A stretch of DNA of 64,000 bases from Chryseolinea serpens (lineage in GTDB: Bacteria; Bacteroidota; Bacteroidia; Cytophagales; Cyclobacteriaceae): the NCBI RefSeq assembly GCF_900129725.1, contig NZ_FQWQ01000001.1, positions 3,162,001 to 3,226,000 of the forward strand. Direction: 5' to 3'. Both the position numbers and the translations under genes were made by a program. Of the stretch, positions 38,004 through 46,819 are shown one piece after another. Below the pieces are notes generated by a model. That model had not been told where the DNA came from. It made no database searches and worked only from the letters and a program-made list of their open reading frames with translations. The stretch's first letter is position 1; every line of letters starts with the position of its first letter.

Positions 38004-38747
38004 TTATACTACTTTTTTGCGTATCAATTTCGCATACGTCCGGCTCACCGGGAAACTCTTGCCGTTTAGCATCTTCACCACCATGCCGCCATTGAAATGT
38101 TTTTCAATTTCTTTCAGGCTGTTGATGTTGATGATCGTGCTGCGGTGGACGCGGATGAACGTTTCGGGATTCAAGATCTCTTCCAGTTTACCAATACCGG
38201 AAGAACTCACAAACTGGTCGTTCTTTGTCGTGAGGATGGTGTAGTCGCCGGAAGCTTCCAGGTAGACGATTTCCTCCACGGGCAGATTGAGCAGCTTCTC
38301 CGATTTTTGCACGAAGATGTGCGAGTCGTAGCTGGTCTTGTTTTCGGTCTTCAGGTTGCGCAACAGTTCCCCTACGTTGTTCTGTTCCACCTTCATGCGG
38401 TTGATGGCCCGCTCCACGCCGAGCTTGAAGCGCTCCTGGTCCAGGGGTTTCAGAATATAGTCGACCGCATTTTTTTCAAAGGCTTTGATGGCATACTGGT
38501 CGTAGGCCGTGCAGAAAATGACATAGGGATCGTGCGTGATCTCGTCGAGTACGTCGAAGCCGGTCATGCCGGGCATTTGGACGTCGAGGAACACGAGGTC
38601 GGGTTTCAGTTTGTCGATGGTTTCCACAGCGTCCTTTCCCTTGCTGGCTTCGGCCAACACCTGGATGTTGGGCATCTGTTGCAAATATTCCTGGAGAAGA
38701 TCACGTGCTAACTTTTCGTCGTCTACTATAACACAGGTTATGTTCAT
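38004..38747 (-). CDS. LytTR-type response regulator
   Basis: A 247-residue response regulator. The receiver holds DDE at 9-11, phospho-acceptor Asp55 in DLVFLDVQMPG and KPLDQERF for the switch Lys, so it is intact. The C-terminal LytTR DNA-binding domain runs from about 145 (LNLPVEEIVYLEASGDYTIL, FIRVHRSTIININSLKEIEKHFNG, FPVSRTYAKLIRKKVV). The start overlaps the last 4 bases of the histidine kinase gene (ATGA), typical of LytS/LytT pairs. Confidence 0.93.
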   Translation of the reverse strand: MNITCVIVDDEKLARDLLQEYLQQMPNIQVLAEASKGKDAVETIDKLKPDLVFLDVQMPGMTGFDVLDEITHDPYVIFCTAYDQYAIKAFEKNAVDYILKPLDQERFKLGVERAINRMKVEQNNVGELLRNLKTENKTSYDSHIFVQKSEKLLNLPVEEIVYLEASGDYTILTTKNDQFVSSSGIGKLEEILNPETFIRVHRSTIININSLKEIEKHFNGGMVVKMLNGKSFPVSRTYAKLIRKKVV

Positions 38748-39889
38748 ACTGCTTTGCTATTTAATTCGTCTATGGTTGATGATACTTGGTTTTGCTGTTC
38801 GGCATCTTCAAACGGAATGAAGAAGCTCACGGAATATCCCCACTCGTTCGACCGTATGCGGAGCCCGGAACCTGGTCCGAAGATACTCTTTAATCGCAGA
38901 TCGGTGTTGTTCAGGCCCACTCCGCTGGAACTTCCGTCCATTACTTTCTTGGCGTTGGAGCCCAGCCCGTCATCTTTAACCTCAAAAAAGATCATATTGT
39001 TAAAGCGCTTCACGGTGAGAATGATGGTGCCGCCGTCGTCTTTGGGAGCGATGCCGTACTTTACGGAGTTCTCCACCAGCGGCTGGAGGATCATGGGCGG
39101 GATTTCCACCCCCAGACAGGTGAAATCCACCTGCTTCACAAACTTCATGCGGTCGCCAAAGCGGACCTGCTGAATGCGAATATAGTTGTCGATAAAATCC
39201 AATTCGTGGATGAGCTTCACCATCTGGTCGCCGTGCGAATCCAGGGCATAACGGAAGATGTCCGAAAGCTGGGTGATCACTTTGCGGGCCTGTTCCTTGC
39301 TGGAGCCGATGAGGGTGTTGATGGAATTGAGGGTGTTGAACAAAAAATGGGGGTTGATCTGCGACTTCAGCAGCGAGATCTGCATTTCTCGGTTCTTCAA
39401 CGATAGCTCGCTCTTTTCGGCCTCCCGCTTCTGCAAGCCTTTGAAGTAACTGATCACATAATACACCCCTACGGTGATGATGTATTGGTCGTGAAAATGC
39501 AGTCCCTCCCAGCGCAACAACCCTTGCAAGTGTGCCAGCCACACGTCCCACCCGATATAGCCTTCCACATAATTTTCCAGATAATACGACAGCGACCCCA
39601 TGATCAAAAAGTGCAGGGTCGCCCCAATGGCGTGGCCGGCCACCTGGACGTAAATACTAAACTGGAACAGCCAGTTGGAGTAAAAAAAGATACCGATGAT
39701 GAGGAGGCAGAGGGCCTCAAAAAGGTAGAGCGCGTTCCAGAAAATGTAGGTGTGTGGTGTGTTCAGCTCCCATTCAATAAAGGTTCCAACACCATAATTT
39801 ATGGCATACCAAAAACACAGCCACAGATAGGCTTTCTTCCAAATGCGCGGTATATCCTCTAAAAATTTCAAGGGGTACAAATTGTACAT
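38744..39889 (-). CDS. LytS-type sensor histidine kinase
   Basis: A 381-residue membrane kinase. Four to five helices fill the N-terminal 160 residues (LWLCFWYAINYGVGTFI, ALYLFEALCLLIIGIFFYSNW, FSIYVQVAGHAIGATLHFLIM). The His_kinase motif SQINPHFLFNTLNSINTLIG (His near 182) is followed by an HATPase_c domain (ILQPLVENSVKYGIAP, VKDDGLGSNAKKV, GVGLNNTDLRLKSIF). ATG 39889 is preferred to 39922 because it precedes a plausible start MYNLYPLKF. The stimulus is unknown; no periplasmic sensor domain is evident. Confidence 0.9.
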   Translation of the reverse strand: MYNLYPLKFLEDIPRIWKKAYLWLCFWYAINYGVGTFIEWELNTPHTYIFWNALYLFEALCLLIIGIFFYSNWLFQFSIYVQVAGHAIGATLHFLIMGSLSYYLENYVEGYIGWDVWLAHLQGLLRWEGLHFHDQYIITVGVYYVISYFKGLQKREAEKSELSLKNREMQISLLKSQINPHFLFNTLNSINTLIGSSKEQARKVITQLSDIFRYALDSHGDQMVKLIHELDFIDNYIRIQQVRFGDRMKFVKQVDFTCLGVEIPPMILQPLVENSVKYGIAPKDDGGTIILTVKRFNNMIFFEVKDDGLGSNAKKVMDGSSSGVGLNNTDLRLKSIFGPGSGLRIRSNEWGYSVSFFIPFEDAEQQNQVSSTIDELNSKAV

Positions 39890-40022
39890 TAAAGTTACGG
39901 AATGAAACGTAAACCCGTTCAAAGAAAGATTAACGGGGGTAAATCTTCATTTTCGGGGAATATCCTACAGGGAGTTTGAAAGACGGGGGCAAATAGCCAT
40001 CTTTCGTCTTTCAGGACTTTTC

Positions 40023-41228
40023 ATGAGGGTACTACTCCTTTTCGCGGCAAGTCTCCTGTTTTTTGGCGCCAACGGGCAAAAATTGACCCTCTCCGCCCGG
40101 GTGCTCGACAACGAAACACAGGAGCCTCTAACCTATGCCTCCATTGGCATCAAGGGCAAACCTATCGGGACCATTTCCAACCTGAATGGGGAATTCGATT
40201 TTCATTTTCCAGCGGAATACCGCAACGAGCTGCTCATCATCAGCATGATCGGCTATGAGAATTTTGAGGCCCCGATCTGGTCGTTGCTGGAAAACGACAC
40301 CAAGATGATCCTCATGTCGAAGTCCACTACCGTGCTCCCTGAAATCGTGGTGACCGACTCGCTCACCGGCGGCGAGATCCTGCAGGTCGCCTTGGCCCGT
40401 GTGGACCAAAATTTTCCCATGCAGCCCTTCATGCTGGATGGCTTCTACCGCGACGTGAAAAAAGTGGGCGGCACCTACATCAGCCTCCTGGAAGCGGCCG
40501 TAAAAATATTCGATGAGAACTATGCAGAGCCCCGCAACAAATCCAAACTGCGCGAGCGCGTGAAGCTGGTGGAAGTGCGCAAGAGCCTGGGCTACGACAA
40601 TAAGTTTACCACCTATTTCGGACAGCGCAACTTGCTGGAAGACCTGTTGCTGCACAACAACATCCGGTACCGCCAGATCGACGTCGACGATGAATTTCTG
40701 AGCAGCATTGTGCGGGAAAAAGATTCGTTCTATAATGATCAGGAAATTTATGTGGTGTCGAACACCAAGGATTTTTTCCTGCAGGTGTATATCAATAAGG
40801 CCGACTATTCCATCCTTCACCTGGAGTTTGAGATCAGCGGCGATAGCCAGGAGAAACGGAAGAACCTGGTGAGCAAGTTTGTCTCCTTTAAGAAGTCCAT
40901 CGATTTTAAGCGGTATGACGGGAAGATGTATCTCAACTACATCACGGTGACCTCGAAGGAGCGTTGGTATGAAGCCTCTACCGATCAATTCAAATTTGAG
41001 ACAGAGCTGGTGCAGCATTTGCTGATCAACCACGTGCTGCCCAATCCGTTGTCACGGATCGGGACAACGGAGAAGATGCGGAATTATGGGCTGCAGTATC
41101 AGGACTATCCGTACAATAAAAAGTTTTGGGACGAGTATAACGTGATCAAAGAGACGCCAATCGACCGGAAGGTGTTAGACGATTTGGAGAAGATCGCGCC
41201 GTTGGAGAAACAGTTTGAGAATAATTGA
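40023..41228 (+). CDS. Secreted carboxypeptidase-regulatory-like protein
   Basis: A 401-residue exported protein: signal (LLLFAASLLFFGANGQ), a carboxypeptidase regulatory-like domain (LSARVLDNETQEPLTYASIGIKG, NLNGEFDFHFPAE, to about 105), then about 280 residues of unknown fold shared with many Bacteroidota proteins of this domain layout. The tail has no TonB barrel signature. It is divergent from the histidine kinase and converges with the VOC gene (13 bases apart). Confidence 0.75.
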   Translation: MRVLLLFAASLLFFGANGQKLTLSARVLDNETQEPLTYASIGIKGKPIGTISNLNGEFDFHFPAEYRNELLIISMIGYENFEAPIWSLLENDTKMILMSKSTTVLPEIVVTDSLTGGEILQVALARVDQNFPMQPFMLDGFYRDVKKVGGTYISLLEAAVKIFDENYAEPRNKSKLRERVKLVEVRKSLGYDNKFTTYFGQRNLLEDLLLHNNIRYRQIDVDDEFLSSIVREKDSFYNDQEIYVVSNTKDFFLQVYINKADYSILHLEFEISGDSQEKRKNLVSKFVSFKKSIDFKRYDGKMYLNYITVTSKERWYEASTDQFKFETELVQHLLINHVLPNPLSRIGTTEKMRNYGLQYQDYPYNKKFWDEYNVIKETPIDRKVLDDLEKIAPLEKQFENN

Positions 41229-41240
41229 CGAGGCTTGCGT

Positions 41241-41675
41241 TCAAGATGCACGCTTTTCTACACCGAACTTCTTCATTGCCTCGGGACTGACAGGCGTGAA
41301 GAAATTTATCAAATTACCATCGGGGTCGCGGAATAGTAGCGACCTGTTTCCCCAGGGCATCGTCATCGGCTTTTGCACAACCTCACTTGTTAGGTCTTTA
41401 ATCCTCTCGTAGTCTTCATCTACGTTTTCAACGAGGAACTCTATGATCACGCTCTTATTACCAGCTGCCTGAGCAACCCCTTGGCCGAACAGGCTTAGCG
41501 TTCGCGTACTCCCTATCGCAATGGTGAAAGAATTTGAAGCTATCTCTGCAAAGTCCTCTGTCGACCACCTGGCCGATAATTTCATGGCGTCTTCAAAAAA
41601 TTGGACTAACCGTTTGATGTCCGCGGTAATAATTCTGATGGATGTAAAATTCATGGTGTGGTTTTGCATTGTCAT
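41241..41675 (-). CDS. VOC-family (glyoxalase-like) protein
   Basis: A 144-residue single-domain VOC protein. Two beta-alpha-beta-beta-beta units are visible: SIRIITADIKRLVQFFEDAMKL in the first, and VIIEFLVENVDEDYERIKDL followed by SLLFRDPDGNLINFFTP in the second. Substrate unknown; such proteins include bleomycin-resistance-like and dioxygenase members. Starts at Met1, Met3 or Met8 are all possible. The gene stands alone between convergent and co-directional neighbours. Confidence 0.8.
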   Translation of the reverse strand: MTMQNHTMNFTSIRIITADIKRLVQFFEDAMKLSARWSTEDFAEIASNSFTIAIGSTRTLSLFGQGVAQAAGNKSVIIEFLVENVDEDYERIKDLTSEVVQKPMTMPWGNRSLLFRDPDGNLINFFTPVSPEAMKKFGVEKRAS

Positions 41676-41830
41676 GATCGTTTAAATTGATAACTGACAG
41701 GAACAATTTTTTAGCTGTTTCTGCCTTCCTTGAAACAAAACAAAGTACGATCACTGTCAACCCTATGTCAGGAGAAAACGAAAACCTGATTATTTTATGA
41801 CCATATATCCAACCAACCCTACGATTTTTT

Positions 41831-42724
41831 TCACGCGATGCCACCGATTTCTGCTTTTCTTCTGATCAGATAATCTACTCCTATCTCAGGTCTTTGAGGT
41901 TGGCGGGTGTAGTCGCTGGGAGAGCTGTGGTGGTGTTCTTTGAAGCAGCGGGCGAAGTAGGACAGGCTGGTGAAGCCCACGCGGTAGGCAACTTCACTGA
42001 CGTTGCCTACTTTTTTGTGAAGCATTTCGGCGGCGCGCTGCAGGCGGAGACGGCGCATGAAGTCGTTGGCGGAGTAGCCGGTGACGGCAATGAGGCGGCG
42101 GTAGAGTTGCGCGCGGCTCAGGCCCATTTCGCGGGCGAAGGCGGCGATGTTGAAGCTGCTGTTCTCCATATTTTTTTCGGCGACAGCCATCACCTGTTGC
42201 AGGAAGCGCTCATCTTCCGAGGGCATGTTGGCTACGGCGGTCGTTTGCGTGGCGGTCTTGCTATATTTTTGCTGGAGCATTTTGCGCGATTGAATGAGGT
42301 TTTGAATCCGCATCTGCAGCTCCAGGAAATGGAACGGGCGGACTACAAAATCGTCGGCCCCCAGGTAGAGACCTTTCATCTTGCTATAATGGTCCGTTTG
42401 CTCCGACAGGAGAATGACGGGAATATGACAGGTGCTGTTTTGTTGTTTGAGTTGTGAACAGAGCGGCATGCCTTCTTCGGTGAGCATCATCAGCTCGGTG
42501 AGGATGAGGTCGGGCATAACCCGCTGCGCGAGCGCGAGGCCGTGTTCGCTCGTGTTAGCCAAATGCACGTTGTAGTTGTTTTGGAAAACGGTGGCCAGCG
42601 AAGCGGCGAAGCGCTCATCGGCATCGATGATGAGCAGGGTGCAGCGGTTATTGGAACGCGGCTCGGCGGATAGCGACAGGAAGATCTCCGGTTCGCTGAA
42701 GGTGGGAAAAATATAAGGTTTCAT
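41831..42724 (-). CDS. Response-regulator-like AraC protein with degenerate receiver
   Basis: A 297-residue cytoplasmic transcription regulator: receiver-like domain (about 28-140) joined to an AraC HTH (about 185-285, FNIAAFAREMGLSRAQLYRRLIAVTGYSANDFMRRLRLQRAAEML, VAYRVGFTSLSYFARCFKEHH). The receiver keeps the acidic pocket (IIDADER) but the phospho-acceptor Asp is Glu77 (LILTELMML) and the switch Lys is Arg129 (VVRPF). This matches the C-terminal output half of hybrid two-component proteins, but as a separate polypeptide that cannot be phosphorylated in the usual way. Start ATG 42724 is preferred to 42811. Confidence 0.88.
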   Translation of the reverse strand: MKPYIFPTFSEPEIFLSLSAEPRSNNRCTLLIIDADERFAASLATVFQNNYNVHLANTSEHGLALAQRVMPDLILTELMMLTEEGMPLCSQLKQQNSTCHIPVILLSEQTDHYSKMKGLYLGADDFVVRPFHFLELQMRIQNLIQSRKMLQQKYSKTATQTTAVANMPSEDERFLQQVMAVAEKNMENSSFNIAAFAREMGLSRAQLYRRLIAVTGYSANDFMRRLRLQRAAEMLHKKVGNVSEVAYRVGFTSLSYFARCFKEHHHSSPSDYTRQPQRPEIGVDYLIRRKAEIGGIA

Positions 42725-43060
42725 AAGGGTGTTTGTTCGTGCTTGATGAAGACCCGCGGTCGGCGATCCCAAACATTTTCCCACACGCACCTCCCCCGCT
42801 CTCCTCCTCATTCCCTCTTATCCCTGCCTTCATGTTTAAAGATGTAAGCCTGCTTGGTGCAGGTGGCGGCCGCTCCAACAGGCCGCGAGAAACTTCGATT
42901 CGAAAGTAATGGGTGGGCCGCGCCGCGCCGTGGCATATTCTCCTATCCCCGAAATAATCTTAATGGAAACTAACCCGCAGATCGCCCGACAGGGGATGGA
43001 AAGGCGCGGAGATTTGCATTTTTTGCAAATGGCCGCAAACTTTAGTAGTATTATTTGCAA
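42725..43060. other. Intergenic region between the AraC-type and HTH genes
   Basis: A 336-base gap between divergent genes. It holds a GCGGCC/GGCCGC stem (42866-42871 and 42881-42886) and, near the HTH gene, the ATTTGCA palindromes listed separately. The remainder is GC-rich and shows no coding sequence I can support. Confidence 0.6.
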
Positions 43061-43062
43061 AT
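43012..43062. promoter_or_regulatory. ATTTGCA inverted repeats: candidate autoregulatory operator
   Basis: ATTTGCA (43012-43018) faces TGCAAAT (43024-43030), and a perfect palindrome ATTTGCAAAT lies at 43053-43062, overlapping the start codon at 43061. Two related palindromes 35-40 bases apart directly before an HTH-regulator gene suit self-repression. Confidence 0.5.
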
Positions 43063-44041
43063 GATCCTCACAGACAACATCCAATCGGCCTTTTTAGACC
43101 AGGTGAAGAAACGCCTACCCCCTAATCTTTCCATGGCCGACGAACTTTCAGAGATCCTGAACATCAGCCGCGACAGCGCCTACCGCCGGATCCGGGGCGA
43201 AACCATCCTTTCGCTGGACGAGGTGAAGACGCTTTGCAACCGTTTCGGAGTGTCGGTGGATGCCCTGCTGTCACCTTCTAATGAGATGGTGTCGTTTCAC
43301 TATCGGGTGGTGGATTCGCAGCACTTCACGTTTGACAAGTGGCTGAAGTCCGTTTTGAATAACCTGGAAATGCTGGTGCCGTTTGCCGATAAGCAGCTGA
43401 TCTATTTTGCGAAAGACATCCCGGTGTTCTACTATTTCAATTCGCCACTGATGGGGCCGTTCAAAATGTTTTTTTGGATGAACTCGGTGTTGAAAGAAGA
43501 AGGATACCAGAATGTGCCCTTCTCGCCCGACCTGATCCCGAAGGAATTAATTACGCTAGGGGAAAAGATCTGGAAGCGTTATTCGGAAACACCGCGTATT
43601 GAAATATGGAGTGAGGAAACCTTAAACGTGACGTTGCGACAGATCGAGTTCTATCATGAGTGTGGGTTCTTTGCCGATCCAAAATATGGCGTGCAGCTTT
43701 GCAATGAATATATCGCGCTGGTGCAGGAAATTCGTTCGTGGGCGAGTGTGGGATTTAAGGCGAGTGTCGAGAATAAATTTCACCTCTATAAAAACGATTT
43801 GCTGATTGCGGACAATACGATCTTGTTTCGCATGGGGGATAAGCGGGTGACGTTTATTCCTTATAATACTATGAATATTCTTACTACAACACAGGAACCG
43901 TTTTGTCAGCAGACGGAAGATTATCTAATTAATCTGATTAATAAGTCGGTGCTGATCAGCACGACAGGAGAAAAGGAACGCGCAAAGTTTTTTAATCAGA
44001 TGGAGCAGAAGATCGTGCAATTGAGGAATCGTATCGGCTGA
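43061..44041 (+). CDS. HTH transcriptional regulator, BetR-like/XRE family
   Basis: A 326-residue regulator. The N-terminal helix-turn-helix is LSMADELSEILNISRDSAYRRIRGETILSLDEVKTLCNRFGVSVDAL (about 23-70). The remaining 250 residues form a ligand-binding-like or dimerisation domain rich in aromatic residues (MGPFKMFFWMNSVL, VTLRQIEFYHECGFFADP). I recall this layout from many Bacteroidota proteins, without a known inducer. The first Met is 43061; the frame opens six bases earlier at a TTG. The palindromes over the start codon suggest self-control. A terminator follows. Confidence 0.8.
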   Translation: MILTDNIQSAFLDQVKKRLPPNLSMADELSEILNISRDSAYRRIRGETILSLDEVKTLCNRFGVSVDALLSPSNEMVSFHYRVVDSQHFTFDKWLKSVLNNLEMLVPFADKQLIYFAKDIPVFYYFNSPLMGPFKMFFWMNSVLKEEGYQNVPFSPDLIPKELITLGEKIWKRYSETPRIEIWSEETLNVTLRQIEFYHECGFFADPKYGVQLCNEYIALVQEIRSWASVGFKASVENKFHLYKNDLLIADNTILFRMGDKRVTFIPYNTMNILTTTQEPFCQQTEDYLINLINKSVLISTTGEKERAKFFNQMEQKIVQLRNRIG

Positions 44042-44107
44042 CGCTTTCATTTAATTGACGACACATTGATCGCCGGAATATAGAAATCCAGGCGTTCCTA
44101 AAAATGC

Positions 44108-44149
44108 ATCAGCCCAACTGGACCACATGGTGGGTTCCGTTGGGCTGAT
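44108..44149. terminator. Intrinsic terminator between convergent genes
   Basis: ATCAGCCCAAC (44108-44118) pairs perfectly with GTTGGGCTGAT (44139-44149); the loop itself can pair internally. TATTTTTTTT follows on the plus strand, ending the HTH gene; on the minus strand GCATTTTT gives weaker termination for the aminotransferase. Confidence 0.85.
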
Positions 44150-44210
44150 TATTTTTTTTGAAGCAGCACCAATGAAGGTGTGTCAATTCAGTGGGGCGTG
44201 GGGCCGCTGA

Positions 44211-45410
44211 TTACTTCAGCGTGGCAAGCGCATCCTTCATGCGCTTCAGTGCTTCCTTGAGGTCCTTTTCGGAGGCGGCGTAGGACAGGCGGACACAGTT
44301 GTCGTCGCCAAAGGCGCCGCCGGGAACGAGGGCTACGTGGCCTTTCTCGAGCATCCACATGCAGAAGTCATCACCATTTTTGATGGTGGTGGTGCCGTCG
44401 GATTTGCCGAAGTAGGCGCTCACGTCGGGGAAGAAGTAGAAGGCTCCTTCGGGGAAGTTGGTTTTCACGCCGGGGAGTTCTTTCAATAATTTATAGACGA
44501 GCTCGCGACGGTTGCGATATTCGGCCACCATCTTGTTGGTGGGCTCGATGTCGCCGGTGATGGCCGCGAGGGCGGCGCGCTGGGCGATGGAGCAGTTGGC
44601 GGACGTTACCTGGCCCTGCACTTTGTTGCAGCCGTCGGCGATCCATTTGGGGGCGGCGATGTAGCCTACTCTCCAGCCGGTCATGGCATAGCCTTTGGCA
44701 AAGCCGTTGACGGTGATGGTGCGGTCGAACATGCCGGGGAACGAAGCAATGCTCACCTGCTCGCCGGTGAAGTTGATGTGCTCATAGATCTCGTCGGCAA
44801 TGATGATGATGTCTTTGTGTTTGAGCACCACGTTGGCGATGTCCTGAAGCTCTTTGCGCGAGAACACGGAACCCGTGGGGTTGCAAGGCGACGAGAAGAT
44901 GATGAGTTTGGTCTTGGGCGTGATGGCGGCATCCAGTTGGGCGGCCGTTACCTTGAAGTCATTTTCGAGTTTGCCGTTCACGATAACGGGTGTGCCTTCC
45001 GACAACCGCACAAGGGCGTCGTAGCTTACCCAATAGGGTGAGAACACCACGCATTCGTCGCCCGGATTGAGCAGCGCCAGCATGGCGTTGGCGATGGATT
45101 GCTTGGCGCCGTTGGAAACGACGATGTTTTCGGCTTTATAGGGTACGTTGTTTTCTTTCTGATACTTGGCCGCAATGGCTTCGCGCAAATCCTGGTAGCC
45201 GGGCACGGGAGGGTAGGCGAAATACTTTCCTTCGTCGATCGCTTTCTTCGCGGCCTCGCAAATGTGTTGAGGCGTCTTGAAATCGGGCTCGCCCAGGCTG
45301 AGGCCGATCACGTCGATACCTTTGTTTTTGAATTCACGAGTCTTTGCCGCCATGGCCAGCGTGGCTGACTCCTGGATGGCTTCGATGCGGTTGGAAAGTT
45401 TTGTTGTCAT
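44211..45410 (-). CDS. Class I pyridoxal-phosphate aminotransferase (aspartate aminotransferase-like)
   Basis: A 399-residue fold-type I aminotransferase. Visible markers: NGAKQSIANAMLALLNPGD, SPCNPTG, IIADEIYEHI (Asp for the pyridine nitrogen), and NGFAKGYAMTGWRVGY, in which the Lys binds pyridoxal phosphate and the Arg follows in GWRVGY; the C-terminal Arg is in NCVRLSYA. The length and pattern suit the AspB/AspC group of the I-gamma subfamily, likely transaminating aspartate or related amino acids. The start lies about 145 bases after recR's 3' end. It is a single-gene unit. Confidence 0.9.
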   Translation of the reverse strand: MTTKLSNRIEAIQESATLAMAAKTREFKNKGIDVIGLSLGEPDFKTPQHICEAAKKAIDEGKYFAYPPVPGYQDLREAIAAKYQKENNVPYKAENIVVSNGAKQSIANAMLALLNPGDECVVFSPYWVSYDALVRLSEGTPVIVNGKLENDFKVTAAQLDAAITPKTKLIIFSSPCNPTGSVFSRKELQDIANVVLKHKDIIIIADEIYEHINFTGEQVSIASFPGMFDRTITVNGFAKGYAMTGWRVGYIAAPKWIADGCNKVQGQVTSANCSIAQRAALAAITGDIEPTNKMVAEYRNRRELVYKLLKELPGVKTNFPEGAFYFFPDVSAYFGKSDGTTTIKNGDDFCMWMLEKGHVALVPGGAFGDDNCVRLSYAASEKDLKEALKRMKDALATLK

Positions 45411-45555
45411 AGTTGTTCAAATGAAAGCGGGCAAAGAAAATAATTAAAATCGGAAGTTGGAAAATATCCGCCGGTGTTAACGGAGAAATTTTCGAAGAGG
45501 TTTCTGCTAACGAAAGGTAGTTAATGTGGTGAAGAAAAAAATTCCGCGCGGCTTT

Positions 45556-46161
45556 TTAGCCGAAGAGCGTGCGGCCGATGATGCTCCGCCCCAGCGTGAT
45601 CTCGTCGGCATACTCGAGGTCGCCTCCCACGGGCACACCGCGGGCAATGACACTGATCTTGAGAGAAAGGTCCTTAATGCGGCGGTTGATGTAGAATGCG
45701 GTGGTGTCGCCTTCCATGGTGGGACTGAGGGCAAGGATCACTTCCTTGATCTCGATCTGGCCCTGAAGCCGCTGCACGAGACTTTCGATGTTGAGGTCGG
45801 CCGGGCCGACACCGTTCATGGGCGAGATAACACCGCCGAGTACGTGGTAGGTGCCGTTGTATTGGGCTGTATTTTCAATGGCCATCACATCCTTGGAATC
45901 CTCCACCACACACAGCAGGGCGCGGTCGCGGCGGTGGCTTTGGCAGATGGAGCAGACGTCGTGGTCGGAAATGTTGTGGCAGGTAGCGCAGAACTTGATC
46001 TGGGTGCGCAGCGTGGTGAGGGCCTCAGCGAGGGCCAGGGTGTTTTCTTCCTTGTCCTTTATGAGGTGAAGCACCAGCCGCAGGGCTGTCTTTTTGCCGA
46101 TGCCCGGAAGTTTTGCGATCTGGTTGACGGCGTTCTCAATGAGTTTTGAAGGATATTCCAC
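45556..46161 (-). CDS. recR: Recombination mediator RecR
   Basis: A 201-residue RecR. The N-terminal helix-hairpin-helix (IAKLPGIGKKTALRLVLHL), the four-cysteine zinc finger (CATCHNISDHDVCSIC) and the Toprim domain (CVVEDSKDVMAIE, VLALSPTMEGDTTAFYI) are present and in order, ending with RSIIGRTLF. RecR works with RecO and RecF to load RecA on single-stranded DNA. It lies 26 bases after the clpS stop in the same direction. Confidence 0.97.
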   Translation of the reverse strand: MEYPSKLIENAVNQIAKLPGIGKKTALRLVLHLIKDKEENTLALAEALTTLRTQIKFCATCHNISDHDVCSICQSHRRDRALLCVVEDSKDVMAIENTAQYNGTYHVLGGVISPMNGVGPADLNIESLVQRLQGQIEIKEVILALSPTMEGDTTAFYINRRIKDLSLKISVIARGVPVGGDLEYADEITLGRSIIGRTLFG

Positions 46162-46186
46162 CCGGGTTGTTTGCGTTTACAAAAGA

Positions 46187-46468
46187 TTACAAGATCCTGG
46201 CGTCGATGCCGGCTTCACAAATGGCCTCGCGCATGGGCTTGAGAAAATCGAAAGTGCCCATCTTGACGGCACACTTGCCCTTGTGGTGGATGAGCAACGT
46301 GCATTGCTCGGCCTGTTCGGGTGTGTGCTCGCATACGCGAATCAGCGTGGCGATAACGTGTTCGAATGTGTTTACGTCGTCGTTGAAGACCACGAGGTCC
46401 ATCTGGTCGATGGTTTCGGTGGCTTCCATTACCTCTACAAGTACTTCTTCCTGGTAAGCGGGCTTCAT
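46187..46468 (-). CDS. clpS: ATP-dependent Clp protease adaptor ClpS
   Basis: A 93-residue ClpS from ATG 46468. The core VVFNDDVNTFEHVIATLIRVCEHTPEQAEQCTLLIHHKGKCAVKMGTF is intact and carries the substrate-binding Asn/Asp region (FNDDVNTFEHV). ClpS delivers N-end-rule proteins to the Clp unfoldase. A longer frame upstream to 46621 has no family sequence and was rejected. Next to recR, 26 bases apart. Confidence 0.93.
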   Translation of the reverse strand: MKPAYQEEVLVEVMEATETIDQMDLVVFNDDVNTFEHVIATLIRVCEHTPEQAEQCTLLIHHKGKCAVKMGTFDFLKPMREAICEAGIDARIL

Positions 46469-46819
46469 GGCTTTCTGGAAATTTTCAAGGATACAAAGGT
46501 AGCTATTTTTCGGGTTTTTGGCCAGGGTGGGATGGGGGCGTGGATATACGGATTTTTCGGGGTGGGGAACGGCTGGAACGGTGGGAATGCTGAATGGGAT
46601 TTGTTGGTGGGACACCAACAAATGGGTTTAACCGAGGCTTGGAATGGTGGGGATGAGGGAATGAGCGGACTTGGGAATGGGATAGCTTTTTAAAATGTGG
46701 CGTTGTTTGTTGTGCGTGTTGCTGAAAGATCGGGCCGCCAGGCTCACCTCCGGGAGAAGGGGATTTGGATTTTAGGGGATTTACTGATTGCTTGGCATCC
46801 GAAAAAAACGCTTTACAGT
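46469..46819. other. Intergenic region between clpS and the symporter gene
   Basis: A G-rich gap of 351 bases between divergent genes. It includes a perfect 11-base-pair inverted repeat (listed separately) but no coding sequence I can support and no clear TTTG/TAnnTTTG promoter. Confidence 0.6.
46599..46623. repeat. Perfect inverted repeat ATTTGTTGGTG-GGA-CACCAACAAAT
   Basis: The 11-base arms 46599-46609 and 46613-46623 are perfectly complementary with a 3-base loop (GGA). It lies about 130 bases before clpS on the minus side and about 195 bases before the symporter. No T-run follows, so it looks more like an operator or a structured leader than a terminator. Confidence 0.6.
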
